From Cellulosilyticum sp. I15G10I2 (GTDB taxonomy: Bacteria > Bacillota > Clostridia > Lachnospirales > Cellulosilyticaceae), in the NCBI RefSeq assembly GCF_900095725.1, contig NZ_FMMP01000006.1, positions 1,240,001 through 1,304,000 of the forward strand: a DNA stretch of 64,000 bases, read 5' to 3'. The notes beneath the pieces are model-generated. The model saw nothing but the letters and a program-made list of their open reading frames with translations, did not search any database and was not told the DNA's origin. Both the position numbers and the translations under genes were made by a program. Shown in pieces: positions 44,908-51,883 of the stretch. The first letter of the stretch is position 1, and every line of letters starts with the position of its first letter.

Positions 44908-46128
44908 TTATAATTGCAATAAGCCAATATTATTAGCTAATATGATTTTTAAATCATCTGAGGTTATCTCCTCACTTTTAAACATTTCAAATAGCTTTAA
45001 TAAAGTCACAGTTTCAATGATAAGAGTTCCATTTCTCTTCGCTAGGTTTATTTGATTATCATGTACCGGCTGTCGTTTGTCTATTGAAGAACTTCTTTGA
45101 TGATTCATAATAAGTAATGTCTTGACTTTTTCATTTACGCCACTTTCCTGAATTTTATCCAAATAAGCTTGCATATGAACATCTAATTGAGAGATGTGTT
45201 CTGACTTTACATTAGATGTAACCCCTTTTATTTCACCAATAAACGTAATATCCTCCAATTTTATCAAAAAATCCTCTTTTTTTTCATCCGTAAAGTGAGA
45301 TAGATCATATCCTAGTATTTGTTCTAGTATTTTAAAAACAATAGTGACTAATTCTTCCCCATTAGTATAAAGAATTGACTTATATTCATTATTTTGGTAG
45401 AGCATCCCTCGAGCTTCTGCAATAGCATAGTTAGCCGATTTAATAACGGCTGCTTGATCTTCAATTATTTTTTTATAATCTAAATCATCAAACATATTAA
45501 TGTCCTTAAACCACTCAGGCACCTCTTGTTTATATCCAATAAGATTAATCTCTTCTAAAAAAGCTATTAAATATTCATAGTCCTCAAATTTTAGCGTTGT
45601 AACGTGTATATTATTTAAAACCATAGTGGTTACTTTCTTACTAATATTAGATCTAGTTAATACTCCTTGCTCTTTTCCGAAATAGAAGGAAGCAGAATAT
45701 TTTTTATTATTAATTACTGTTTCTGTATTTTCGTAAACTAACTCTGGTATCGAAAAGCTTAGCAATTGCTCCACCATTTCTTTTCTTAATATATCAAGCA
45801 TATTCTTCAAATTAATTCCCTTTTCATAACTTGTACCAGTTCTAGTTTTAATAGGATTATATTTATATCTACAATCTTGTGGCAGAAGAATTACTATCTT
45901 TGTTTTATGTATCCGCTCTATCATAATACTAAGATTCTTAAAATCCTCTTTGACACGAAGAGAACCTATATGGGATGAATTACCTATCCATATATCCTCA
46001 TCATTTAAATCAATTATGTTTATATCAAATTCGTCCAATGATTTGGGAGAACTTAGCGTACTAATAATTAGATCTTTGTGCTTTATTTTATTAATACGAC
46101 TAGCTGAATATACTATATATTGAATCAT
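44908..46128 (-). CDS. Putative PD-(D/E)XK nuclease-domain protein
   Basis: A 406-residue soluble protein. The C-terminal domain (about 245-390) has the restriction-endonuclease-fold pattern: a helix with GEELV near 257, an acidic EDFLIK near 285, and FIGEIKG at 297-302 giving the E-x-K part of the active site, then a helix SEHISQLDVHMQAYL and a strand TLLIMNHQRS. The N-terminal 200 residues (starting MIQYIVYSAS) are unlike anything I recognise and could sense or bind a target. AAGGAG stands ahead of the start. Context points to anti-phage defence; no methylase or helicase partner is nearby. Confidence 0.7.
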   Translation of the reverse strand: MIQYIVYSASRINKIKHKDLIISTLSSPKSLDEFDINIIDLNDEDIWIGNSSHIGSLRVKEDFKNLSIMIERIHKTKIVILLPQDCRYKYNPIKTRTGTSYEKGINLKNMLDILRKEMVEQLLSFSIPELVYENTETVINNKKYSASFYFGKEQGVLTRSNISKKVTTMVLNNIHVTTLKFEDYEYLIAFLEEINLIGYKQEVPEWFKDINMFDDLDYKKIIEDQAAVIKSANYAIAEARGMLYQNNEYKSILYTNGEELVTIVFKILEQILGYDLSHFTDEKKEDFLIKLEDITFIGEIKGVTSNVKSEHISQLDVHMQAYLDKIQESGVNEKVKTLLIMNHQRSSSIDKRQPVHDNQINLAKRNGTLIIETVTLLKLFEMFKSEEITSDDLKIILANNIGLLQL

Positions 46129-46482
46129 GCATCTTTACTCCTTATCTATAATATCTAATTAAAAAACGTATCATTCAGATTACATTTACTAAAACATGCA
46201 TATTTAAACCTATCCGACATAATATTACCCCCTAAAGTTATAATTAATAGTTATTTTACATTATTAACTATTTTCAGTCAATTAATTACAGTTTTTAAAT
46301 GGGCTACTTTAATCACAGAACATCTGTTCATTATTGTAAACGATTGTTTTATTCTTTTTAGTTTTATATTTGTACTTAATAAAATTCGCCTTCTACCTGG
46401 ACATGTTACTATAACCTCTTATAAAGTATTTAGCGGTTTCGCTCATGTATTAATTTGTATTACAAACCTATAAAAATTGTAT

Positions 46483-46520
46483 AAAAAAAGCTCTAGTGCA
46501 TGTCTTCCACGCTAGAGCTT
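46483..46520 (-). terminator. Terminator overlapping the ArpU-like gene end
   Basis: AAGCTCTAG and CTAGAGCTT pair around a loop of about 15 bases and are followed by seven T on the minus strand. The upstream arm lies inside the last codons of the ArpU-like gene. It closes the phage-type early transcript. The spacer 46,129-46,482 has no gene that I can support; near 46,380 it holds a short stretch (ATAAAATTCGCCTTCTAC) resembling part of the 86-base repeat. Confidence 0.85.
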
Positions 46521-46850
46521 TACTAAGTTTGTATTCATTCTTACACCTTCAAAAAAGCTATATATTTTCGTTTCTATACTGCGTATATCCTCATAATATG
46601 TACTTTTTGTGATATAGAGGATACTGTAAACAGAAATAACACTTAAACATTGATCATATCTGAATTTAACTATTTGCTTCTCCCTTTCCGTAAGAAGCTG
46701 AAATGCTACTTCATATTTATTTATTTCTTCAGTAATCTCTTTAAATTGCTCTTCAATATTCTCTTCTAGTGCTTCTCCCGGTAACTGTAATTTAATTCTA
46801 AGTTCTCTTTCCTTATCCTTCAACGACTTATATCTTTTTAATTCCTTCAT
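46512..46850 (-). CDS. ArpU/RinA-like phage late transcription regulator
   Basis: A 112-residue protein with an N-terminal coiled coil and a sigma region 4-like half (LTEREKQIVKFRYDQCLSV, then a weak helix-turn-helix). Proteins of this type switch on late, packaging or structural genes in phages of Firmicutes. Here no late module follows: the next genes on the strand are defence cargo. It is 24 bases behind the sigma factor gene. Confidence 0.75.
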   Translation of the reverse strand: MKELKRYKSLKDKERELRIKLQLPGEALEENIEEQFKEITEEINKYEVAFQLLTEREKQIVKFRYDQCLSVISVYSILYITKSTYYEDIRSIETKIYSFFEGVRMNTNLVKL

Positions 46851-46874
46851 TGCTTACCTCTTCGTAGTATGTCC

Positions 46875-47522
46875 TTAGTATATATACTCTCTTTCTCTTC
46901 TTCTAATTTCCCACTCTTTTCTTGCCCAAGAACTTCTTCTTAGTTTGGCCAATGCTCTAGTTTTAGTAATTATAGTTCTTTGCTTATCCTCACCTTCATA
47001 CATACTTGCAATTTGGTCTAATGACATGCATTCACCATCCCAGCCAAAATTAAGTTTAATTGCCATCCTCTCTCCCAATGTCAGTTCTTCATTCATCACC
47101 TGATCTAATTCTTCTCTAATTTCTTGATAATAAAGACTTTCTTCTACCTGGTCATAGTTAAATGATTTATCTTCCATGATATCTATTAGCTCTATATCAT
47201 CATCATTAGTAGGTCTATTCAGGCTCGTTTCCTCATTAGTGTTTTTTTGCTTGATAAAGCGATTCATTTTAGAATAGATCCAGTGAATGGCGTAAGTCAT
47301 AAACTTTGCCCTTCTATCATTATCAAATCTATATTTACGTGCTGCAATCATAAGTCCTATATATCCCTCTTGGATTAAATCTTCTTCATCAATAGAATTA
47401 CTTTTCACTACATAAAACTTATTAGCCATCATATAGACCATACGTTTATTTCGTTCTAAAAGCGTGTCTAATGCTTTTGCATCTCCTTGCTGATATATTT
47501 TAACTAACTCCTCATTATCCAC
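46875..47522 (-). CDS. Phage-encoded sigma-70 family factor
   Basis: Region 2 is clear: NKRMVYMMANKFY, then IDEEDLIQEGYIGLMIAARKY and FMTYAIHWIYSKMNRFIKQ (each within about residues 25-90). Region 4 is near 145-195, with LTLGERMAIKLNFG and a DQIASMYEGEDKQRTIITKT helix-turn-helix. I prefer the GTG at 47,522 because AGGGG then stands eight bases upstream; another GTG lies three codons earlier. It has about 215 residues and probably directs transcription of element genes together with the ArpU-like protein. Confidence 0.88.
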   Translation of the reverse strand: MDNEELVKIYQQGDAKALDTLLERNKRMVYMMANKFYVVKSNSIDEEDLIQEGYIGLMIAARKYRFDNDRRAKFMTYAIHWIYSKMNRFIKQKNTNEETSLNRPTNDDDIELIDIMEDKSFNYDQVEESLYYQEIREELDQVMNEELTLGERMAIKLNFGWDGECMSLDQIASMYEGEDKQRTIITKTRALAKLRRSSWARKEWEIRRREREYIY

Positions 47523-47722
47523 TGGATACACCCCTTTTAGTTAGTGTGGAGCATATTACTTTATATACCATAATATACTATTGAAAAATATTCAGCTCTA
47601 GCTTAAATACCAAAGCTGAATCCCTATACTAATTCATAATAAATCACTAAATTAAGTCTATATTGACTTAATTTGGCTGCTACTACTCATTAACTGAAGC
47701 TAAATTCTCTCTTTTCTACTTG

Positions 47723-47974
47723 TTACCTCCTCATATTTACTGTATTTATTGCTTTTGCTAACTGCAAAGCATCTCTACTTACTGATGGATTGCTGCATTG
47801 CACCATTTCACTTGACATAGCCATTTTTTCATTATATATAAAGCTTTCTATTTGCTGACGTTCCATAGGTGTAAGTGTCCCTCTTGATCCCTCTATAAAT
47901 TTTATTGCAGCCTGAGTCATTTCTGCTTTACTCATCGAATTAATCATTGCTTGCACATCTTGCCAATTTTTCAT
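47723..47974 (-). CDS. Small hypothetical protein of the element
   Basis: An 83-residue helical protein starting MKNWQDVQAMINSMSKAEM, with a middle TPMERQQIESFIYNEK and an end rich in Asn, Met and Arg. I do not recognise it. It stands alone between the sigma factor and the recombinase, with its own spacer on both sides. Small helical proteins at this place in phages are often regulators. Confidence 0.6.
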   Translation of the reverse strand: MKNWQDVQAMINSMSKAEMTQAAIKFIEGSRGTLTPMERQQIESFIYNEKMAMSSEMVQCSNPSVSRDALQLAKAINTVNMRR

Positions 47975-48073
47975 TAACGCTCACCTCACTCCACTTTTTA
48001 TTGCTGCTTTGCTTAATTGCTTCTTTATGACCAATTTCCGATTTTTAGGGAAGGAAATAGAGTTCAAAAAAAT

Positions 48074-48140
48074 TCCTAGTCTAGATGAATCCCGGGCCTC
48101 GCCAGACCCGCATGAGATTTTAATTTCTCAGAAGAACCTA
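48074..48140 (-). repeat. Structured element, copy 1 (cos-like or RNA motif)
   Basis: Read on the minus strand: GGTTCTTCTGAGA, a hairpin (GAGAAATTAAAATCTC), TGCGGGTCTGGCGAGGCCC, GGGATTCATCTAG. The copy at 50,333-50,393 keeps GGTxCTTC, TGCGGxTCTxGCGAGxCC and GATTCxTCTAG. Only the structured blocks are conserved. The spacer 47,975-48,488 holds no gene I can support; near 48,402-48,460 it also has an inverted repeat of AAACTCATTT with AAATGAGTTT. Confidence 0.65.
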
Positions 48141-48488
48141 TTGACCATCAATGGTTTCATGATATGCATATATTGCTCTATCATACTGCTATAGATTGTA
48201 TATTAATTAACAATACATGCTCCCTATAAGGTGTTCTTCGCCCCCTAATTTAAAAATCCGGAAGTGACATAAATATTTGCTATTTTGCACAATACTTTTT
48301 GAATACTTTCTATGTACTTCATAGGCTTGTACTGCTTCTATTCCTTATAAATCAATGCTTTAGAATACATCTTATTAGTTTTACATTATAGTCGGATTGT
48401 TAAACTCATTTAAACCTTGAAACTACTGAAAACACTAGCTTTCTTCAAAAACATACAAATGAGTTTAACCTATTACAATTTCGTTAAA

Positions 48489-49076
48489 CTAATCATAATC
48501 AAATGCTCTTAGCTCACTATTCACATCTTCCTGCTCTACACCTATATATATCTTTGTCTCCTCTATTGATCTGTGATTAAGAATCCTTTGAAGAGTTGCT
48601 AAGTTCTTAAATACTCTATAGTGATGATATCCAAACGTCTTTCTCATGGTATGGCAGCCTATATTCTCAAGATTAAACTTAACTTCAATCTCCTTCATGA
48701 TCTGCCATACCCTCTGCCTTGATATTGGGGTATTATCTTCTTCAAAGAGCTTGTTATCTTTTGACTTTCTTTTTGGCGCATACTGCCTTGACTTAAATAA
48801 ATATTCATCATCGGCTCTGTCTTTACAGTATGCTTGCAGCTCTTTTCTAAGCTTAATAGGCATATCAAAGTCTCTATACTTGCCAGTCTTTTTTTCTTTA
48901 ATGCGTAGACTTTGTTTTCCTTTAACATCCTTAACTTTCATCTCAATGAGATCCGATACTCTTAAAGCTGTAAAGAAGCCAGTATATAAAAGCATATAGT
49001 CTCTTTGATTCTGTTCTTTCTCGAACTGTAAAATTTTCCTTACTAGATCCTTATTCTTTATGGAGACAGTTGCCAC
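48489..49076 (-). CDS. Short tyrosine recombinase
   Basis: A 195-residue tyrosine recombinase that lacks the N-terminal core-binding domain of full-size integrases. The catalytic residues are Arg in FFTALRVSD near 34-42, His-Thr-Met-Arg in GCHTMRKTFG near 142-151, the third His in ILNHRSIEETK and Tyr in TKIYIGV near 176-182. GTG start with AGGAGG upstream. It is separate from the integrase beside attR, so it may resolve multimers or invert/delete another segment. Confidence 0.85.
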   Translation of the reverse strand: MATVSIKNKDLVRKILQFEKEQNQRDYMLLYTGFFTALRVSDLIEMKVKDVKGKQSLRIKEKKTGKYRDFDMPIKLRKELQAYCKDRADDEYLFKSRQYAPKRKSKDNKLFEEDNTPISRQRVWQIMKEIEVKFNLENIGCHTMRKTFGYHHYRVFKNLATLQRILNHRSIEETKIYIGVEQEDVNSELRAFDYD

Positions 49077-49079
49077 ACT

Positions 49080-49370
49080 CTACCTCCTAGTCTTATTTTT
49101 CTTGAGAATTACTTGCGCCAGAACCTTAGTTTCATGGTCTACTTGCTCCGTATCACTTGCAAGTAACTCACTTATATCATTTACCTGATACTTATTGCCA
49201 TCTTCTTGCCTAATGTCATATGTATCAATTATCTTTTTTGTCTTAGATAATGCTTCTGTTTCTATGTAGGCTCTAAATATTAGGTGAATGCTGTTCTCTA
49301 TAGGTCTTGATAAAATGGCTTTAATTCGTTCAAGTTCAGCTATACTCTTTTCAACATCATCTAAGGTCAT
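49080..49370 (-). CDS. Small hypothetical protein, coupled to the recombinase
   Basis: A 96-residue mostly helical protein (MTLDDVEKSIAELERIKAIL at its start) with an acidic middle and a basic end. No family is recognised. Its stop is three bases from the recombinase start, so the two are co-translated; an accessory role in recombination is possible. Confidence 0.65.
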   Translation of the reverse strand: MTLDDVEKSIAELERIKAILSRPIENSIHLIFRAYIETEALSKTKKIIDTYDIRQEDGNKYQVNDISELLASDTEQVDHETKVLAQVILKKNKTRR

Positions 49371-49409
49371 TTTTTACACCTACTTTTCTAATTAATACTT
49401 CATGGTGGA

Positions 49410-50222
49410 TTATTCTTCGCCTAGCAGCATTTGCAACTTCCCAATCTTCTCCTGGAGCTTAATTCTTTCTGGATCATTTGGACTATAGGATCTAAGCAAC
49501 TTGATAAATGTATTTAATCTTTGTTCGCAAAATTCTCTGTGCTCAGGCTTTATTCCATCTAGAAAGTCTGAACCGCTTATACCTGTTATTTCACTGTACT
49601 CTTGCTCTGCTTTATTAAGCTCTTTGAAATCTGTTCTACTGTTCCTAACCTTATATTTAATGTGATCAATTAAATGCTTTTCTTTAACTGCATTAATTTC
49701 TTTAATAGTAAAATGATGATTATCAGCTGCTATGTTTCTGTATTTACGAGCAATTTTACGTTGCAGATTAATGTCCATATACTGTTGATTACGAACTAAA
49801 TCTGTGTATCCATCATAAATAGCCTCTACTGCATACCCATACTCTTCTAAAAGGTTCAAGTAATCTTCCTGAGTCTTCTTAATTCTACTCATAATATCTT
49901 GAGCTTTGCTTGCCTTTACAGCCTTATCAATATCATTTTCTATTGTGCTCCAGTCGATATCATATGTCTTTTGTTTTGCCCCTTCCAACAAACGTAGCCT
50001 ATCGTCTTTATTTTTCTCGATGAAAGATATCTTTTGTTTTAGCTCATCAATGACTTTCAGAAGGTTAATATCTAAGGTGTCCATATATTCTGCTTCTCTA
50101 GCTGCTATCTCTGCTCTAAGGGTTTCAATCTCTTCATTCAGCTCATTAACTTGCTGCATTTGAGCATTAATCTTTGACTTTCTACTATTCATCTTTTCTT
50201 TCAACTCGTCTAGAAATTTCAT
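49410..50222 (-). CDS. Coiled-coil protein of the element
   Basis: About 270 residues. I prefer ATG 50222, ten bases behind AAGGAG; another ATG lies three codons earlier but sits too close to that site. Residues 1-85 are a strong coiled coil (KMNSRKSKINAQMQQVNELN and following heptads), and the remainder is also helical. It ends with a Leu-rich segment. No catalytic motif. Such proteins near phage replication genes may be scaffolds or recombination mediators. Confidence 0.65.
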   Translation of the reverse strand: MKFLDELKEKMNSRKSKINAQMQQVNELNEEIETLRAEIAAREAEYMDTLDINLLKVIDELKQKISFIEKNKDDRLRLLEGAKQKTYDIDWSTIENDIDKAVKASKAQDIMSRIKKTQEDYLNLLEEYGYAVEAIYDGYTDLVRNQQYMDINLQRKIARKYRNIAADNHHFTIKEINAVKEKHLIDHIKYKVRNSRTDFKELNKAEQEYSEITGISGSDFLDGIKPEHREFCEQRLNTFIKLLRSYSPNDPERIKLQEKIGKLQMLLGEE

Positions 50223-50332
50223 TGCTTTCATTCTCCTTTAATAGTTGGTATTTTGGCATTTGTCTTGGTTGTTACTTTTTTAACATCATTTTCAGTATTC
50301 GGAAATGGTAGTTTGAAGTTTTAAAAGTTTAA

Positions 50333-50393
50333 AACTAGAGGAATCTCGGGCTCGCTAGAACCGCAGCTCACTTTTTCCTATCGGAAGTACCTT
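50333..50393 (-). repeat. Structured element, copy 2 (cos-like or RNA motif)
   Basis: Minus-strand reading: AAGGTACTTCCGATAGGAA, then GCTGCGGTTCTAGCGAGCC, then CGAGATTCCTCTAG. It matches copy 1 at 48,074-48,140 in the conserved blocks with diverged loops. GGTACTTCC...GCGG...GCGAGCCCGAGATT is a phrase I associate with sequences around phage terminase genes, so a packaging site is one option. The remaining spacer (50,223-50,603) holds no gene. Confidence 0.65.
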
Positions 50394-50531
50394 AGTGTTA
50401 TCAAGGCTTTGAACCCCTCTAAAAGTTCTTTTAAACTCTAAGAAAATATGCGTCATTTGCTTTCCTTCTCTCGCATTCTTTTTAAATGCCTTATTGCCTT
50501 GGTAGAGATAGGCTCATTACGATTATTCTTT

Positions 50532-50570
50532 TACTAAATGCGTGAGATAGTTTGTAATCACGCATTTAGT
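50532..50570. terminator. Perfect inverted repeat, probable bidirectional terminator
   Basis: ACTAAATGCGTGA and TCACGCATTTAGT form a 13-pair stem around a 13-base loop, with A-rich sequence on one side and TTTT on the other. It stands about 35 bases past the end of the 55-residue gene on the minus strand. Confidence 0.7.
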
Positions 50571-50603
50571 TTTAAGACAAAATCCATTTCCGATTCTACT
50601 TAC

Positions 50604-50771
50604 TTAATTGCTCTTTCTATCACAGGTGCGTGCAAATCTCTTTGAGTCATCTCTCCTAGCTCCATTAAGAGCTAATGCCAGATTATTAACTCTCTCATTG
50701 GATGCCTTTCTCCCGAAATAGTTAGCTCTTAATTCTCCAGCAAATCGTTCTGTCATCTCTTCTCTTCTCAT
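50604..50771 (-). CDS. Small Arg-rich hypothetical protein
   Basis: A 55-residue product starting MRREEMTERFAGELRANYFG, with GGGGGTG ahead of the chosen ATG. A longer frame begins six codons upstream inside that site. It is basic with many Arg and Asn and no recognised family. It sits between two hairpin terminators, so it probably has its own short transcript. Confidence 0.5.
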   Translation of the reverse strand: MRREEMTERFAGELRANYFGRKASNERVNNLALALNGARRDDSKRFARTCDRKSN

Positions 50772-50807
50772 CCCTTCACCCCCTCTCATATCTATTCATG
50801 CCAATAT

Positions 50808-50866
50808 AAAAGGCATGGGAAGGCGTTCAATATCTCATGATATCAAGTGCTTTCCCATGCCTTTAT
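50808..50866 (-). terminator. Long hairpin terminator after the replication gene run
   Basis: AAAGGCATGGGAA with one mismatch pairs with TTCCCATGCCTTT across a loop of about 30 bases that contains its own palindrome (GATATCATGAGATATC). TTTTAT follows on the minus strand. It probably ends the transcript that runs from the excisionase-like gene through the primase-helicase. Confidence 0.7.
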
Positions 50867-50931
50867 ACAGCTTCCACTTAGTTAATAAGTAGGGTACTCT
50901 TATAATATTCAATTTATAAATATGAATATAT

Positions 50932-51087
50932 TTATTCTGAATAAATATATTCACACCTACTCGGATCTTCATTTAGATAAAAATCACACTTATATTCGTC
51001 TAGACAAGTATCTTTTTCTAAACAATCCATACAGCAGTATTTATCTGTATTTATGGTGCAAGTTAATATACATTTCATTTTCCCCAT
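50932..51087 (-). CDS. Cys-rich microprotein (8 Cys in 51 residues)
   Basis: This open frame gives 51 residues starting MGKMKCILTCTINTDKYCCM. Cysteines are at positions 6, 10, 18, 19, 22, 28, 34 and 45, interleaved with acidic residues. AAGGTG stands eight bases before ATG 51087. The Cys pattern suggests a small metal-binding protein of the kind seen in phages and mobile elements of Clostridia. It follows the next small gene by about 30 bases on the same strand. Confidence 0.6.
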   Translation of the reverse strand: MGKMKCILTCTINTDKYCCMDCLEKDTCLDEYKCDFYLNEDPSRCEYIYSE

Positions 51088-51118
51088 TCGTTTCACCTTC
51101 TTATCATTGAAAGTAACC

Positions 51119-51271
51119 TTATACTGCTATTTCAGCATTGATATAGATATTTGAGTACTCACCTTTCTTTTGCTCTTTAGACATCTTCTTTACGTTTAAA
51201 GTTTGGCTTAATGCCTTTAATGCTGCTTCCTTTTCTGATTGTTCAACATAAGAAATCTTTATTTTTATCAT
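51119..51271 (-). CDS. Small hypothetical protein, 50 residues
   Basis: A 50-residue frame (MIKIKISYVEQSEKEAALKA at its start) with TAGGAG nine bases upstream. The pattern of a short strand, a Glu/Lys helix and a last strand NIYINAEIAV is common in small Firmicutes phage proteins of unknown role. Its start is four bases past the stop of the 77-residue gene, which supports translation. Confidence 0.6.
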   Translation of the reverse strand: MIKIKISYVEQSEKEAALKALSQTLNVKKMSKEQKKGEYSNIYINAEIAV

Positions 51272-51274
51272 ATG

Positions 51275-51508
51275 CTATGCTCCTATTCTACTTTCTCTAA
51301 TACCTCTTTCCTTTTCTTCCAGGTTAATTGCTGCAAAGAGTAATCTTTTCACTTCTAGATTAATAACTGCATCTCCTATTACTCTTTGTTTAAGTGCCAT
51401 TAGATCTCCGTTACTCATATGGTTAAAAACATAATTCTTAAAATGTTTATATGTATAGTTGATTAACTTCTCATCCTCTTTATTTGGCTTTAGTGTTTCT
51501 GTTTTCAT
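51275..51508 (-). CDS. Small hypothetical protein, 77 residues
   Basis: A helical 77-residue protein with AAAAGGAG ahead of its ATG. MSNGDLMALKQRVIGDAVIN in the middle looks like a family core, but I cannot name it. It belongs to the small-gene run behind the primase-helicase. Confidence 0.6.
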   Translation of the reverse strand: MKTETLKPNKEDEKLINYTYKHFKNYVFNHMSNGDLMALKQRVIGDAVINLEVKRLLFAAINLEEKERGIRESRIGA

Positions 51509-51538
51509 ACTGGCAGCTCCTTTTCACAAACTAATCTA

Positions 51539-51871
51539 CTATCTCTGATTATATAAATCTCCCAGCTCTATCTTTAAGTACATTTTCATTTGCTCATTAG
51601 TCACAATATGCTTGAATCCTTCACGCTTCATAAATAAGATGAGATCTTTAAGGTTTATGTAAGCTTCTTTATCATTTATAAAACATATCCAATACCAATA
51701 TTTTTGGTTGCTCTTCTTGTGTTTTAATAGCTTATCTTTAAATTCCTCTACCTCAATACTATTAAGGACTATAGTATTCATTTTTTCCTCATATAGATTT
51801 GTAAGCTGCTCTTTATGGTTTACTACTAAGAATAGTGGCAAATGAGTGAGAGGTTTTTTACTTTCTATCAT
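51539..51871 (-). CDS. Small hypothetical protein, 110 residues
   Basis: A 110-residue alpha/beta protein (PLFLVVNHKEQLTNLYEEKM near the start, KYWYWICFINDKEAYINLKD in the middle). GGGAGG stands ahead of the start. I do not recognise it. Its start lies 12 bases behind the primase-helicase stop, so it is likely translated from the same message. Confidence 0.6.
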   Translation of the reverse strand: MIESKKPLTHLPLFLVVNHKEQLTNLYEEKMNTIVLNSIEVEEFKDKLLKHKKSNQKYWYWICFINDKEAYINLKDLILFMKREGFKHIVTNEQMKMYLKIELGDLYNQR

Positions 51872-51883
51872 ATGATTTCCTCC

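Noticed and set aside
46875-47522. Sporulation sigma factor (SigF, SigG or SigE)
   Set aside because: Region sequences differ from the sporulation factors and the gene lies inside the mobile element.
48009-48194. 61-codon plus-strand frame overlapping structured copy 1
   Set aside because: It runs through the conserved structured element and is not conserved in copy 2; no homologous pattern.
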